The notes: generated from the letters alone by a model not told the origin. A DNA stretch of 64,000 nucleotides from JBBROS01 sp965217935 (GCA_965217935.1 OZ244581.1:3410001-3474000); one strand, 5' to 3'. Counted from the stretch's first letter, positions 18,943 through 27,569 are shown. Program-made: numbers and translations.

Positions 18943-19711
18943 CCCCGCCAGCGCCGCGCTCGTCGTCATGCTGCGCGGCTTGAAGATGCATGGCATGGCC
19001 CAGGCAGCCGGCGACCTGGTGGAGCAGGGCGCACCGGCATTCAAGGCCGCCATCCCCACCTTGTCCCAGCTGCTCAAGGCCGAGTTGGCCGAACGTGAGG
19101 TCCGCTCGATCGCCTACCATATCAAGTCGGCCCGGTTTCCCGCTTACAAGGACCTGACCAGCTTCGATTTCGCGGCGAGCGAGGTCAACGAGGCCATGAT
19201 CAGGCAGCTGCACCAGGGCGAGTTCACCGATCGGGCCGACAATGTCGTGCTGATCGGCGGGCCCGGCGCCGGCACGACCCATCTCGCCACGGCACTCGGC
19301 GTCCAAGGTATCGAGCACGGCCGCAAAAAGGTCCGGTTCTATTCCACTGTGGACCTGGTCAATGCGCTGGAGCAGGAGAAGGCTGCCAACAAGGCCGGGC
19401 AGCTCGCCGATCGCCTGCTCCGCCTGGATCTCGTGATCCTCGACGAGCTTGGATATCTGCCGTTCAGCTCATCGGGCGGCGCCCTGCTGTTCCACCTGCT
19501 CAGCAAGCTTTACGAGCGGACCAGCGTGGCGATCACCGCCAACCTGAGCGTCAGCGAGTGGGGCAACGTCTTTGGCGACACCAAGATGACGACCGCACTG
19601 CTCGACCGGCTCACCCATCACTGCCACATCCTGGAAACCGGAAACGACAGTTTCAGGTTCCGGAACAGCGCAGCCGACGGAAAAGGCAGGAGAACCAAAA
19701 CGCTCGCTTGA
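18932..19711 (+). CDS. istB: IS21 helper ATPase IstB with altered Walker A
   Basis: A 259-residue AAA+ protein of the IstB/DnaC type that promotes IS21 transposition. Body motifs are normal: YHIKSARFPAYKDLTSFDF, the Walker B-like LVILDELGYLPFS, and ITANLSVSEWGNVFGD with sensor 1. The Walker A reads GGPGAGTTHLAT at residues 109-120. The expected lysine at position 115 is threonine (ACG), so ATP hydrolysis is probably impaired. With istA frameshifted, the element looks dead. Confidence 0.85.
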   Translation: MRHDPASAALVVMLRGLKMHGMAQAAGDLVEQGAPAFKAAIPTLSQLLKAELAEREVRSIAYHIKSARFPAYKDLTSFDFAASEVNEAMIRQLHQGEFTDRADNVVLIGGPGAGTTHLATALGVQGIEHGRKKVRFYSTVDLVNALEQEKAANKAGQLADRLLRLDLVILDELGYLPFSSSGGALLFHLLSKLYERTSVAITANLSVSEWGNVFGDTKMTTALLDRLTHHCHILETGNDSFRFRNSAADGKGRRTKTLA

Positions 19712-19917
19712 CCCAGACCCGCAGCACGCGGGAGATAACACAAGGCGGGTCAAATCTCGACGAAAACGCCGGGTCAGTTCTCAGCGAAAATCAACAGGCA
19801 GGGTAAGCCCATCCACCGACGACATCAGGAACCCAGCCACCCTGCGTAGCAGGGAGAGGCAAGTTGACGGATCGATCGGATGTATTTCCGCCTGGCAAGG
19901 ATGGGCGGAGACAGGTG

Positions 19918-21219
19918 ATGAGGACGCCGGACGAGGTGGCGGCGATGCAGCGTCTTCACGGTTTGGGCTGGGGCACCCGACGGATCGCGGCGGAGATCGG
20001 GTGCAACCGCGAGACGGTGCAGCGCTATCTGGCTACGGGGGGCTGGGCGCCGTGCCGGGTTCCAACCCGGCCCAGCCTGCTGGTGGGTCACACAACCTGG
20101 CTGGATGAGCGGCTGCGGCGCCACCATGGCAACGCGGACATGGTGCGCCAGGAGTTGGCGTCTGATCTGGGCGTCGTGGTCAGCCTGCGCACGGTGGAGC
20201 GGGCGGTGTCGCATCTGCGGCGCGAGCTGGCGGTCGAGGCGCTGGCCACGGTGCGGTTTGAGACGCCGCCGGGTCGCCAATTGCAGATCGACTTCGGCCA
20301 GCGCCGGATCGCGATCGATGGCGAGCGGGGCAAGGTGTTCCTGTTCGTGGCGACACTGGGCTATTCGCGCCGGATCTACGCGGCGCCGTTCCGGCATGAG
20401 CGGCAATCGTCCTGGCTGGAGGGGATCGAGGGCGCGTTCCGCTACGTCGGCGGCCTGCCGGGCGAGCTGCTGCTCGACAATGCCAGCGCCTTGGTCAAGC
20501 ACCACGACCCGGTGACGCGGGAGGTGGAGTTCAACAGCCGCCTGCACGCGTTCACCCGATACTGGGACGTGCGGCCCGTCGCCTGCGCGCCCTACCGGGC
20601 CCGCACCAAGGGCAAGGACGAGCGGGGCGTGGGCTACGTCAAGCACAACGCCATCGCCGGGCGGCGCTTCGCCTCGTGGGGCGCTTTGGAGGCGCACCTG
20701 GCCTGGTGGATGCGCGAGGTGGCCGACACGCGGGTGCACGGCACGACGGGCGCGGCGCCGATCGTGCGGTCCGAGCGCGAGGAGCGGCAGGCACTGCGCC
20801 CGCTGAACGGCCGACCACCGTTCCGGCAACTGCGCGAGCTGACCCGACGGGTGCAGACCGATGCCTGCGTGGACGTCGACACCAACCATTACAGCGTGCC
20901 GTGGCGGTTGATCGGCGCCGAGGTCAGCGTGGTGGTGGGCGACAACCAGGTTCGCATCCATCATGCCGGGGTCGAGGTGGCCTGCCACGACAAGCGTCTC
21001 GGCCGCCGCGAGCGTGCCGTTGACCGTGCCCACCTGCATGGCATCGTGCCGTGCCGCCCGGATCCTGCCCGCGACACCGACGTCGCATCGCGATCGCCCG
21101 CCGTGCTGCCCGGCATCGATCTGCTCCGCCCCTTGGCCGAGTACGAGCAGGCAGCAGGAGGCGGCTGGCGAGCGTCGAGGTGGATGCGCTGCCGGACATG
21201 CTGGCACGGCTCAAGCTGA
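19918..21219 (+). CDS. istA: IS21 transposase IstA
   Basis: A 433-residue transposase starting at ATG (MRTPDEVAAMQRLHGLGWG). An upstream in-frame TTG at 19864 is possible. Helix-turn-helix GTRRIAAEIGCNRETVQRYL, DDE core with LQIDFGQRRIAIDG, LLLDNASALVKHH and the final glutamate in KGKDERGVGYVK, then the Mu-C-like beta domain with VDVDTNHYSVPWRLIG. The 3' end overlaps the istB start. No frameshift or stop is visible, so this copy may be functional. Confidence 0.85.
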   Translation: MRTPDEVAAMQRLHGLGWGTRRIAAEIGCNRETVQRYLATGGWAPCRVPTRPSLLVGHTTWLDERLRRHHGNADMVRQELASDLGVVVSLRTVERAVSHLRRELAVEALATVRFETPPGRQLQIDFGQRRIAIDGERGKVFLFVATLGYSRRIYAAPFRHERQSSWLEGIEGAFRYVGGLPGELLLDNASALVKHHDPVTREVEFNSRLHAFTRYWDVRPVACAPYRARTKGKDERGVGYVKHNAIAGRRFASWGALEAHLAWWMREVADTRVHGTTGAAPIVRSEREERQALRPLNGRPPFRQLRELTRRVQTDACVDVDTNHYSVPWRLIGAEVSVVVGDNQVRIHHAGVEVACHDKRLGRRERAVDRAHLHGIVPCRPDPARDTDVASRSPAVLPGIDLLRPLAEYEQAAGGGWRASRWMRCRTCWHGSS

Positions 21220-22004
21220 CAGCGATGCGTGACCGGCTCGACGGTCTGCTGGACGAGGCGGCACGGGGCGATCTCAGCTTGCGCGAGACGCTGGCGCTGC
21301 TGTGCCGGGCGGAGGTGTCGCACCGCGAGGAGCGGCGCATCCAGATGGGCACCGGGATCGCGAAGGTCCCGCACCAGCGCACGCTGGAAGAATTCGATTT
21401 CGCCGCCCAGCCCTCGCTGGACGCCAAGCAGGTGCGCGACCTGACAGCCTGCCGCTGGGTGGCCAACGGCGACACGCTGCTGATCCAGGGTCCGCCCGGC
21501 GTGGGCAAGACGCACCTGGCCATCGCCCTGGGACGGGAGGCGATCCGACATGGCTACTCGGTGCTGTTCACCCCGGCGACGACCCTGGTGACAACCCTGG
21601 TCAGGGGGCATGCGGAGAGGAGGCTGGAACAGCGGCTCGCGCAGCTGGCCAAGCCGAAGCTGCTGATCATGGACGAGGTCGGCTATCTGCCGTTCGAGCC
21701 CGCCGCGGCCCACCTGCTGTTCCAGCTCATCAGCCGCCGCTATGAAAAGGGCAGCGTCCTGATCACGTCCAACCGGGCCGTGGGCGACTGGGGCACGGTG
21801 CTGGGCGATCAGGTGGTGGCGACCGCTAGCCTGGACCGGTTGCTGCACCACAGCCACGCGCTTGCCATCCGCGGCGACAGCTACCGGCTACGCGAAAAGC
21901 GGCGCTCTGGGCTGATCAAGGCAACACCCGCACCGGCATCCGCCGAGGCGTCACAGGAGCGGAGGTGGCTGGGTTCTCAGTGTCGGCCCTGGATGGGTTC
22001 CTGA
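21180..22004 (+). CDS. istB: IS21 helper ATPase IstB
   Basis: About 274 residues from a GTG at 21180 that overlaps istA; an ATG at 21198 is an alternative. Walker A is intact (GPPGVGKTHLAIALG), with Walker B LLIMDEVGYLPFEP and ITSNRAVGDWGTVLGD typical of IstB. Unlike the first IS21 copy, no key residue is missing. The C-terminal ~30 residues run into the element's terminal repeat. Confidence 0.85.
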   Translation: MDALPDMLARLKLTAMRDRLDGLLDEAARGDLSLRETLALLCRAEVSHREERRIQMGTGIAKVPHQRTLEEFDFAAQPSLDAKQVRDLTACRWVANGDTLLIQGPPGVGKTHLAIALGREAIRHGYSVLFTPATTLVTTLVRGHAERRLEQRLAQLAKPKLLIMDEVGYLPFEPAAAHLLFQLISRRYEKGSVLITSNRAVGDWGTVLGDQVVATASLDRLLHHSHALAIRGDSYRLREKRRSGLIKATPAPASAEASQERRWLGSQCRPWMGS

Positions 22005-22098
22005 TGTCGCTTGATAACGGAAAAACTGGCGGCCTGACGACAACCAGAACCAAGCTTAACTCGGCCGTCAAACTGTCCAATGAGACGGGACCACCTCA

Positions 22099-22149
22099 GA
22101 TGGATTGTTTGAGTTCTGCGAGGCTGGAGAGCTTCTGCCGGTAAACGGT
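22099..22149 (-). pseudogene. hsdS: hsdS fragment 3
   Basis: Read on the minus strand this short piece gives YRQKLSSLAELKQS. It leads directly into ILQKAFTGELTA of the C-terminal fragment once the IS3 and one copy of its GAT duplication are removed. The other side meets the IS1595 element at about 22150, whose exact boundary is uncertain by a few bases. Confidence 0.8.
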
Positions 22150-23286
22150 TTAGGCTTTTATTAGGTTTCGGGGTGGTGCTGGGTCCGTCACGCGACCAAG
22201 CCGGCAATGAGGGCGCCGAGCAGGGCTTTGCCGCGCCGGCGAGCGTTGTGCACAAACTGGAAGAAGCCGAGATCAAGCGGCAGCTTGTCTTGCGAGATGC
22301 CGCGGTGCGGGCGTAGCCAGGAGCGCAGCAGCGACCAAAACCCTTCTATCGTGTTGACGTGGATCTCGCAGAACCCGTCCCCATCCTCGTTGCGAACGTG
22401 TTTGCCGCGGGCGTGGCAGACTGTCTTGTGTCCGTAGCCTTAAGCTGGCAGGCGCGCATAGATGCTGTATTCGTCCGTGTGGACGAGGACGCCCGGAGCG
22501 ACCGCGGCGGTGATGATCGGCCTGATCGTCGCGGCTCGCACGCGGGCCAGCATGCGCAGCACGACTTGGCCGCCGCGCTGGATCAGGCCAAGGATCGGAG
22601 GCTTGTCCGTCTCCAGCGTGCCGCGGCCGGTCCCCTTCGCGCTTGCGCGAAGGGTGCTGGGCCCGGCGCGCTTGCCAGCCTGCGGCGCCGTCCAAGCCGC
22701 CCCTTTTGGCCACTTCCTTCGGCTGCCCCTTGTGCCCGGCCACGACATAGACCTCGTCGATCTCCACCTCGCCCGTTAGCTCAACCGCCGGCGTTTTGGC
22801 GACCAATCCGGCGCGCAGCTGCTCCGTCATCGCCTGCGTATCCGAAGCATCCAGGCCCAGCTCCAAGGCGATCTGTCGGTTGGAAAGGTTCAGGCCCATG
22901 ACGTAAAGGCACAGCACCCACACCCGCAACGGCTGGTGGCGCCCGGCCAGCACCGTGCCGGTCAGGTCGTCGAAGCGCCCAGTGCATGCCTTGCACCGAT
23001 AGCGCCGCCGGCAGGGCTGCGTGTCATCGTGACCGTCGCGGATCACCGCATCGTCGGCGCAGGCAGGGCTTCGGATGCCCTCCGGCCAGCGGCGCTGGCG
23101 CACAAAGGCGAAGCATTCGGCATCGTCCATCAGGCCGGATAGGTCGACCAGGTCGGATACAGCCACGACGCAGGCTCCTCGCACGAGCCGGTCAGCTACT
23201 CCCGTTCCCGCCTTCGCGCCAGCCGTCCTCAACCCCGCGCTGCGGTCCCGATCTCACCACCCCGGAACCCAATAACAACCACGCTT
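22150..23286 (-). mobile_element. IS1595-family element
   Basis: The ends match as imperfect inverted repeats. The left has GGCTTTTATTAGGTTTCGGGG (21 bases, from 22153). The right, read inward on the minus strand, has GGTTGTTATTGGGTTCCGGG; I count 17 matches of 21. It interrupts hsdS. The 8-base flanks (TAAACGGT and TATACGCG) are similar but not identical, which could be a decayed duplication. Boundaries are approximate. Confidence 0.7.
22188..23232 (-). pseudogene. IS1595-family transposase, frameshifted and stopped
   Basis: The N-terminus shows the zinc-ribbon of the family (IRSPACADDAVIRDG then RRYRCKACTGRFDDLTG) and the helix-turn-helix LNLSNRQIALELGLD. The ISXO2-type catalytic domain begins VEIDEVYVVAGHKGQPKEVAKRG. 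After this a frameshift near 22690 moves the reading frame to GTLETDKPPILGLIQRGGQV and AAVAPGVLVHTDEYSIYARL. A TAA codon near 22440 then breaks it, and the tail ends in VHNARRRGKALLGAL. The protein would be about 340 residues. Confidence 0.82.
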
Positions 23287-24220
23287 TATACGCGTTGCAT
23301 TTCGGAGAACACCGTTTCAACATTTGTCGCAATTTGATGCTGCTCCGCTATAGACTTTGGAAAGACTAGCAAGATTTTCTTTAATGACGAGTTGAAAATT
23401 GCTGGCTGGGCCTACTGTCTCGCGAGAGATTTCAGATTGAGATGATTTAATAAGAACGTCAGGAAAAGACAATCAAATTTCTGACAGTAATCTACAGCTT
23501 TAAATGCGTTGTCTGTCAGTATGTTTCTTCTGTTAAATATCTGGCATTTCCGCACAGAGCACCGACCCGCCCAACGGTTACATTATTTCCGGAGAGATTA
23601 AATGCATTGTACATACCCGTTATCCCGTTCCCGCCAAAGACCGGGAACGGACTATTGACCATTGCTTTACTCGTCAGGCCGTCTCCGCTTTTCAACCTGA
23701 AGCATTCGCCCAGTGATCGCTCGATCCACCCCTCGCTCTTTTGGGCGAGAACGGAATTCAGATAGCTCTCAAACAGCTCACGCGCATTGGCGAGGTTCTT
23801 CACCGCATTGGCAACCGCCGTTCCGATCCCCTCGAACGCTTCGTCGAGAATGGCGACGATGCGCTTCTGCTCGGGAAGGGGTGGAAGCGGTATCGAGTGT
23901 GTCTCAATAAATTCTTTCGAGACTCGTTTATGCCCTACTGCGCCGCTCATGCGCTTTGCGCCCTCTCGCCTAAAAGCCTTCCGAGAGAGGAAGTAATACA
24001 ACCACCCTTTATCGATTAAGCTGCCCGGCCGAAAAACGATTTATTCGCTCGACCCGAACCCAACACCATTGCTGAGACCCTGCGTAATCCCAAACTTGCC
24101 GTTTTCAAAGAAGGTGTGATCTTTGCGAGAAGGACATCGCCGTCGGCAAATAAGTGTAGCTGCCTATAACCTCGGCTAATGTTCTCTCTTGCGCCGCAAC
24201 AATGGGTTTCTGTCCAATTC
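23287..24220 (-). pseudogene. hsdS: hsdS fragment 2 (most of the specificity subunit)
   Basis: Read on the minus strand after joining at CTAG this gives IGQKPIVAAQERTLAEVIGS, a YTYFADGDVLLAKITP-type segment, NGKFGITQGLSNGVGFGSSE and IVFRPGSLIDKGWLYYFLS. The central conserved helix region VSKEFIETHSIPLPPLPEQK follows. The second target-recognition domain starts GWIERSLGECFRLKSGDGL and continues to NHLNLKSLAR and KKILLVFPKS. Damage: one base missing near 24160 (YTYF), one near 24128 (ITP-FFENGK), TAA after GSSE near 24045, one base missing near 23515, and TAG after SLARQ. Part of it (23516-24001) still reads as a 161-codon ORF. Confidence 0.85.
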
Positions 24221-24224
24221 CTAG

Positions 24225-25088
24225 GCTCTGTTAGGTCTAGGACGACTTGCCTATATTTAGATCATGCACAACGAGGGACTTTATGGCGTTCTGACGGACG
24301 CGCAGTGGGCGCGGCTCGCGCCGCTGATCGAGGCGGCGCGGCCGCATGGCAAAACGGAACCGCACGCGTTGCGGCGCACGGTGGAGGCGATCATCTGGCG
24401 GCATGAGAACGGCGCCAAGTAGCGCTCCATCCCGGCGGAGCTTGGTCCTTGGTGGATGGCCGCCCAGTGCTACAATCGCTGGTTCCACCTTGGTGTCTGG
24501 GAGCACCTGCTGACGCTGGCGCAAGAGCAGGGCGGGGGTGCGAAGCTCGGCATGACGTTTCTGGACGGCAGCAACATCCGTGCACAGCGGTGCGCGGCGG
24601 GTGCGGCCAAAAAAGAGGGGCCAGCGCCGAGCGGGACGTGCGCGAAGCCCTGGGCCGCTCGCGCGGCGGTTTCGGCGCCAAGGCCGTCGTGCTGGCGGAC
24701 AGCCACGGCCGGGCGATAGGCTTCGCCTTGGCGCCAGGCCAGGCGCACGAGGCGCCGCTGGCGCCTGCGCTGCTGGACGCCTTGCCCGACAATCCGCTGT
24801 GGGTGGTGGGCGACCGCGGCCTGTCTTCGGACCGCCTGCGCGGGCAGGTGTGGGACATGGACGCACGGCCTGCGATCCCGACGACACGCAACGAGGCGTC
24901 CGTGCGCTGCCCGGACTTCATCTACAGGCACCGCAACGAAGTGGAACGCCTGTGGGGCAGGCTGAAAGAGTGGCGGGCTGTGGCCACGCGCTACGAGAAA
25001 CGCGCCCAATCCTTCATGGGCGCCCTATGCATCGCCGCCAGCATGGATTGGCTTAAGTAGAAGATCAGTGATTAAGTCCTAATAGAGG
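24225..25088 (+). mobile_element. IS5-family element A
   Basis: Starts GCTCTGTTAGGTCT at 24225. The right end read inward is CCTCTATTAGGACT, an imperfect repeat. CTAG lies on both sides (24221-24224 and 25089-25092). The second CTAG is shared with element B, so the order is CTAG-A-CTAG-B-CTAG. Confidence 0.75.
24264..25060 (+). pseudogene. IS5-family transposase, interrupted
   Basis: Begins MHNEGLYGVLTDAQWARLAP. A TAG codon replaces a residue after WRHENGAK at 24420. The frame then resumes with RSIPAELGPWWMAAQCYNRW, and a frameshift near 24615 leads into DVREALGRSRGGFGAKAVVL. The catalytic parts present are MTFLDGSNIRAQ (first Asp), WVVGDRGLSSDRLR (second Asp) and RHRNEVERLWGRLKEWR (Glu). 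At least two lesions make it inactive. Confidence 0.83.
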
Positions 25089-25092
25089 CTAG

Positions 25093-25964
25093 GCTCTGTG
25101 ACTGAACTGGGCGAGGCGCAAGCTGATCATGGTGGCGGCGAGATGAGCGAAGCCCATCCAGCTTTGGCGTGTTTTGTCGCGTCAAAGTGCGATGCGCCCC
25201 TGATCCTTCATGCGGGCGAACAGGTTCTCGACATGGTGGCGCCTGGCATACAGGGCGGGTTCCCAGGCAGGCGGGTCGATCATGCCCTTTCTGGGCGGGG
25301 TATGGACCGTGCATCCGTTTGCCGCATAGGCGGCACGCAGTGGCGCCGAGATGTAGCCTCGGTCAAGGGCCGCGTTGCAGGCCGGGATGCCGGACGCGAG
25401 CGCGGTCGCATAGCGCAGGTCCGAGTGTTGGCCGGGACTGGCGATCAGCCGCAAGACCCGGCCCGCGCCGTCAACACAGGCATGGAGTTTGGAGCACAGC
25501 CCGCCACGGCTGCGGCCGAGCGCCTCGGCGGCGGCCGTGCTGCGTGCGACGCCGCTCGCGGCGCGGTGCGCCTTGCAGGTGGTGCTGTCCAGGAGCAACA
25601 GCCCGTCCGCGGGCAGGCTCGGGCGCAAGGCCTCGAACACCAGCTCCCACCAGCCACGCACGCACCAGCGCCGCCAGCGGTGGTAGATGCTGGCCCAACA
25701 GCCCAGCGCATCCGGCAGGTCACGCCACGGCGCGCCCGTCCGGCACACCCAGAGCGCGGCCTCAACGAAGCGGCGCAGCGCCGCCTCGTCGCGCTTCCAT
25801 GCCCGTGGGATTTGCTGCATCACAAGCATCAGCGACGTCCATTGGGCGTCGTCCAGGCCAGTCCTGGTCATGACCGTGTCTCTCTGAAAGCCTCGACACC
25901 TGCCAGGGGGGCACGGTCACAGACCGGATCAAGCCCAGGCCGCCAAGCAGTTCAGTCACAGAGC
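25093..25964 (-). mobile_element. IS5-family element B
   Basis: Perfect 17-base terminal inverted repeats: GCTCTGTGACTGAACTG from 25093 and CAGTTCAGTCACAGAGC ending 25964. Both are flanked by CTAG (25089-25092 and 25965-25968). It sits directly against element A and shares a CTAG with it, and is oriented oppositely by its transposase. Confidence 0.85.
25182..25871 (-). CDS. IS5-family transposase, C-terminally shortened
   Basis: A 229-residue DDE transposase starting MTRTGLDDAQWTSLM. Motifs: RTGAPWRDLPDALGCWASIY, the first Asp in LLLLDSTTCKAHRAASG, GRSRGGLCSKLHACVDG, the second Asp in AALDRGYISAPLR, and the Glu in RHHVENLFARMKDQGRI. TGA at 25182-25184 replaces the arginine codon usual after RIAL. 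The following frame still reads RDKTRQSWMGFAHLAATMIS, so about 30 C-terminal residues are lost. It may still be partly functional or a fresh pseudogene. Confidence 0.8.
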   Translation of the reverse strand: MTRTGLDDAQWTSLMLVMQQIPRAWKRDEAALRRFVEAALWVCRTGAPWRDLPDALGCWASIYHRWRRWCVRGWWELVFEALRPSLPADGLLLLDSTTCKAHRAASGVARSTAAAEALGRSRGGLCSKLHACVDGAGRVLRLIASPGQHSDLRYATALASGIPACNAALDRGYISAPLRAAYAANGCTVHTPPRKGMIDPPAWEPALYARRHHVENLFARMKDQGRIAL

Positions 25965-25968
25965 CTAG

Positions 25969-26065
25969 TGCTTCCATTGGGAAAAAGGAGACCAAGTCGG
26001 CATCAGAAATATGCCCCCGAACCTCAGACTTTGGCGACCTGATTTGGCATACGTCTGCTAATCTT
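25969..26065 (-). pseudogene. hsdS: hsdS fragment 1 (near N-terminus)
   Basis: Read on the minus strand: RLADVCQIRSPKSEVRGHIS, then DADLVSFFPMEAL, ending at the CTAG target. Removing IS5-A and IS5-B with two CTAG copies joins ...PMEALG to IGQKPIVAAQERTLAEVIG of fragment 2 in frame. This is the known N-terminal pattern of one HsdS subfamily. The IS701 element begins at 26066 and removes the first ~20-30 codons. No hsdM is found beyond it. Confidence 0.8.
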
Positions 26066-27569
26066 ACTGTGTCATAAATTTTTTGTACGATGCGCGTGCC
26101 TTGCGTAAGTGGATTGACTCATGGCCGTAGAGGCGAATTGTGGGTTCTTCCACAGGCACGCTCGGGAGCGAATCACGCCTTGTCGCCTATGTCGAGGCGC
26201 TGACCCGCGCGCTCGGGCACGCTGATAGGGCAGCGCCATTGCGATCCTACTGCACGGGCCTGCTGCTGCCGGGCGCTCGCAAGAGCGTGGAACCGATGGC
26301 GGCCCGGGTCGAACCAGCACGGGTGCAGGCGGCCCATCAGTCGTTGCGCCGTTTTGTCGCCAAGGCCGACTGGTCCGACGATGCGCTCCTGACTGCCGTC
26401 CACACCCAGGCGCCGCCCATCACCGAGCAACGAGGCCCCATCCGCGGCTGGATGGCCGACGACACCGGCATTCCCAAGAAAGGCGCCCACTCGGTCGGCG
26501 CCGCCCGGCAATACTGCGGACAACTGGGCAAGCAGGACAACTGCCAGGTGGCCGTCCCCCTCTCACTGGCAGCCGATCACGCGAGCCTGCCGATCGCCCA
26601 CCGTCTTTATCTGCCCCAACCTTGGGCTGACGACCCGGCCCGGCGTGCCGCAGCCGGCGTGCCGGCAGACATCGCGTTTCAGACCAAGCCGCAGATCGCA
26701 CTTGCCCAAATCAGCGCCGCGGTAGCCGCCGGCGTCCCGAAAGCCCCGGTGCCCGCCGACGCCGGATACGGCATGGACACCGCGTTCCGGGACGGCATCA
26801 CCGCACTCGGTCTCGCCTACGTCATCGGCATCCAGTCCCGCACCAGCCTGTGGCCGCCGGGGACAGAGCCTCTGCCGCCCAAATCCTGGAGCGGGCGTGG
26901 TCGTCCACCGTCCTTGATCCGGCGCGATGCCGAGCATACCCCCATGCCGGCCAAGGCACTCGCGGTCAGCCTGTCAAAGAGCGCCTGGCGCCGAGTTACT
27001 TGGCGCGAGGGCAGCAACACCATGCCGGCTGGGCGTTTTGCCGCCGTGCGCGTCCGGCCCGCCCATCGTGACTCCAACCCCCCGATCCCACGACCCGAGG
27101 AGTGGCTCCTGATCGAGTGGCCTCGCGACGAGCCAAAGCCCACCAAGTATTGGCTTTCCACGTTGCCGCCTACGGTCACGCGCCGGGCCATGGTCGAGCA
27201 AGCCAAGCTGCGAGGGCGCATCGAGCGCGATTACCAGGACCTCAAGCAGGAACTCGGCCTGGGGCACTGCGAAGGGCGCGGATGGCGCGGCTTTCACCAC
27301 CACGCGACACTTTGCATTGCGGCTTACGGATTCCTCATCGCCGAACGCGGTGCTTTTCCCCCCTCGGAAGGGTTCCGGCCGCCATCCCTCAAAGCGTCTG
27401 CCCTACCCGCCGCTTGCCGACCTCGCGGCGCTCCCGATCCGGCCTGAGCGGCACACGGCCAGGTCAATGACCACGCTGCAAACAACGATCGCTCGCGCAC
27501 TCGCCAGAACCCTGCCACGATGCCCGTCCTGTCAGAGACAAGTGGCCGAGCCAATGTTTATGACACAGT
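26066..27569 (+). mobile_element. IS701-family element
   Basis: 13-base perfect inverted repeats ACTGTGTCATAAA at 26066-26078 and TTTATGACACAGT at 27557-27569. The flanks (ATCTT on the left, GAGAC on the right) do not match, so the 4-bp duplication expected for the family is missing. This fits a deletion at its right side that also removed the start of hsdS and hsdM. Confidence 0.85.
26140..27447 (+). CDS. IS701-family transposase
   Basis: A 435-residue DDE transposase with a GTG start. Seen: LLLPGARKSVEPMAARV, FVAKADWSDDALL, the first acidic site in GWMADDTGIPKKGAHSVG, RQYCGQLGKQDNCQVAV, VPADAGYGMDTAFRDG with the second Asp, and RIERDYQDLKQELGLGH with the Glu. All of these are hallmark IS701 segments. 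No stop or frameshift is visible. The last ~30 residues after FLIAERG are low-complexity and vary in the family. Confidence 0.88.
   Translation: MGSSTGTLGSESRLVAYVEALTRALGHADRAAPLRSYCTGLLLPGARKSVEPMAARVEPARVQAAHQSLRRFVAKADWSDDALLTAVHTQAPPITEQRGPIRGWMADDTGIPKKGAHSVGAARQYCGQLGKQDNCQVAVPLSLAADHASLPIAHRLYLPQPWADDPARRAAAGVPADIAFQTKPQIALAQISAAVAAGVPKAPVPADAGYGMDTAFRDGITALGLAYVIGIQSRTSLWPPGTEPLPPKSWSGRGRPPSLIRRDAEHTPMPAKALAVSLSKSAWRRVTWREGSNTMPAGRFAAVRVRPAHRDSNPPIPRPEEWLLIEWPRDEPKPTKYWLSTLPPTVTRRAMVEQAKLRGRIERDYQDLKQELGLGHCEGRGWRGFHHHATLCIAAYGFLIAERGAFPPSEGFRPPSLKASALPAACRPRGAPDPA

Larger units (their letters stand above)
17306..19796 (+). mobile_element. IS21-family element, first copy
   Basis: The ends are TGTTGAGTTGCATTGAGATCTGACCCGG-like at 17306 and its partner ending TCAACA at 19796. 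In the right-end orientation this reads TGTTGATTTTCGCTGAGAACTG then ACCCGG. Multiple internal repeats of the CTGAG-AA-TGACCC type occur at both ends, as is usual for IS21. It carries istA (frameshifted) and istB. An inverted repeat CCCCGACGG/CCGTCGGGG near 17382-17400 lies before istA. No exact target duplication is clear. CAGGG occurs on both sides but is offset by two bases on the right. Confidence 0.8.
19821..22008 (+). mobile_element. IS21-family element, second copy (different subgroup)
   Basis: Terminal inverted repeats GACATCAGGAACCCA at the left (from 19821) and its complement TGGGTTCCTGATGTC ending at 22008 on the right. Each is followed by a second internal copy of the AACCCAGCCACC type. 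It encodes intact-looking istA and istB that differ clearly from the first IS21 (compare IstB FDFAAQPSLDAKQV with FDFAASEVNEAM). Only 24 bases separate it from the first IS21. No clear target duplication was seen. Confidence 0.8.
16109..22098 (+). mobile_element. IS3-family element containing two nested IS21 elements
   Basis: The left end starts TGAGGTGGTCCC at 16109. The right end finishes GGGACCACCTCA at 22098, the exact inverted repeat. Both flanks carry GAT (16106-16108 and 22099-22101), the 3-bp duplication expected for IS3. Both ends continue with similar sequence, including AAGCTTGG/CCAAGCTT. The original element would be about 1.3 kb. It has grown to 6 kb because one IS21 (17306-19796) and another (19821-22008) lie inside its transposase 3' end. 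The segment 22009-22098 still reads as the tail of the IS3 protein (for example LNSAVKLSNETGPPQ). Confidence 0.87.

Noticed and set aside
19797..19820. Exact target duplication for the first IS21
   Set aside because: CAGGG occurs on both sides but is offset by two bases from the right terminus, so it is not a clean duplication.
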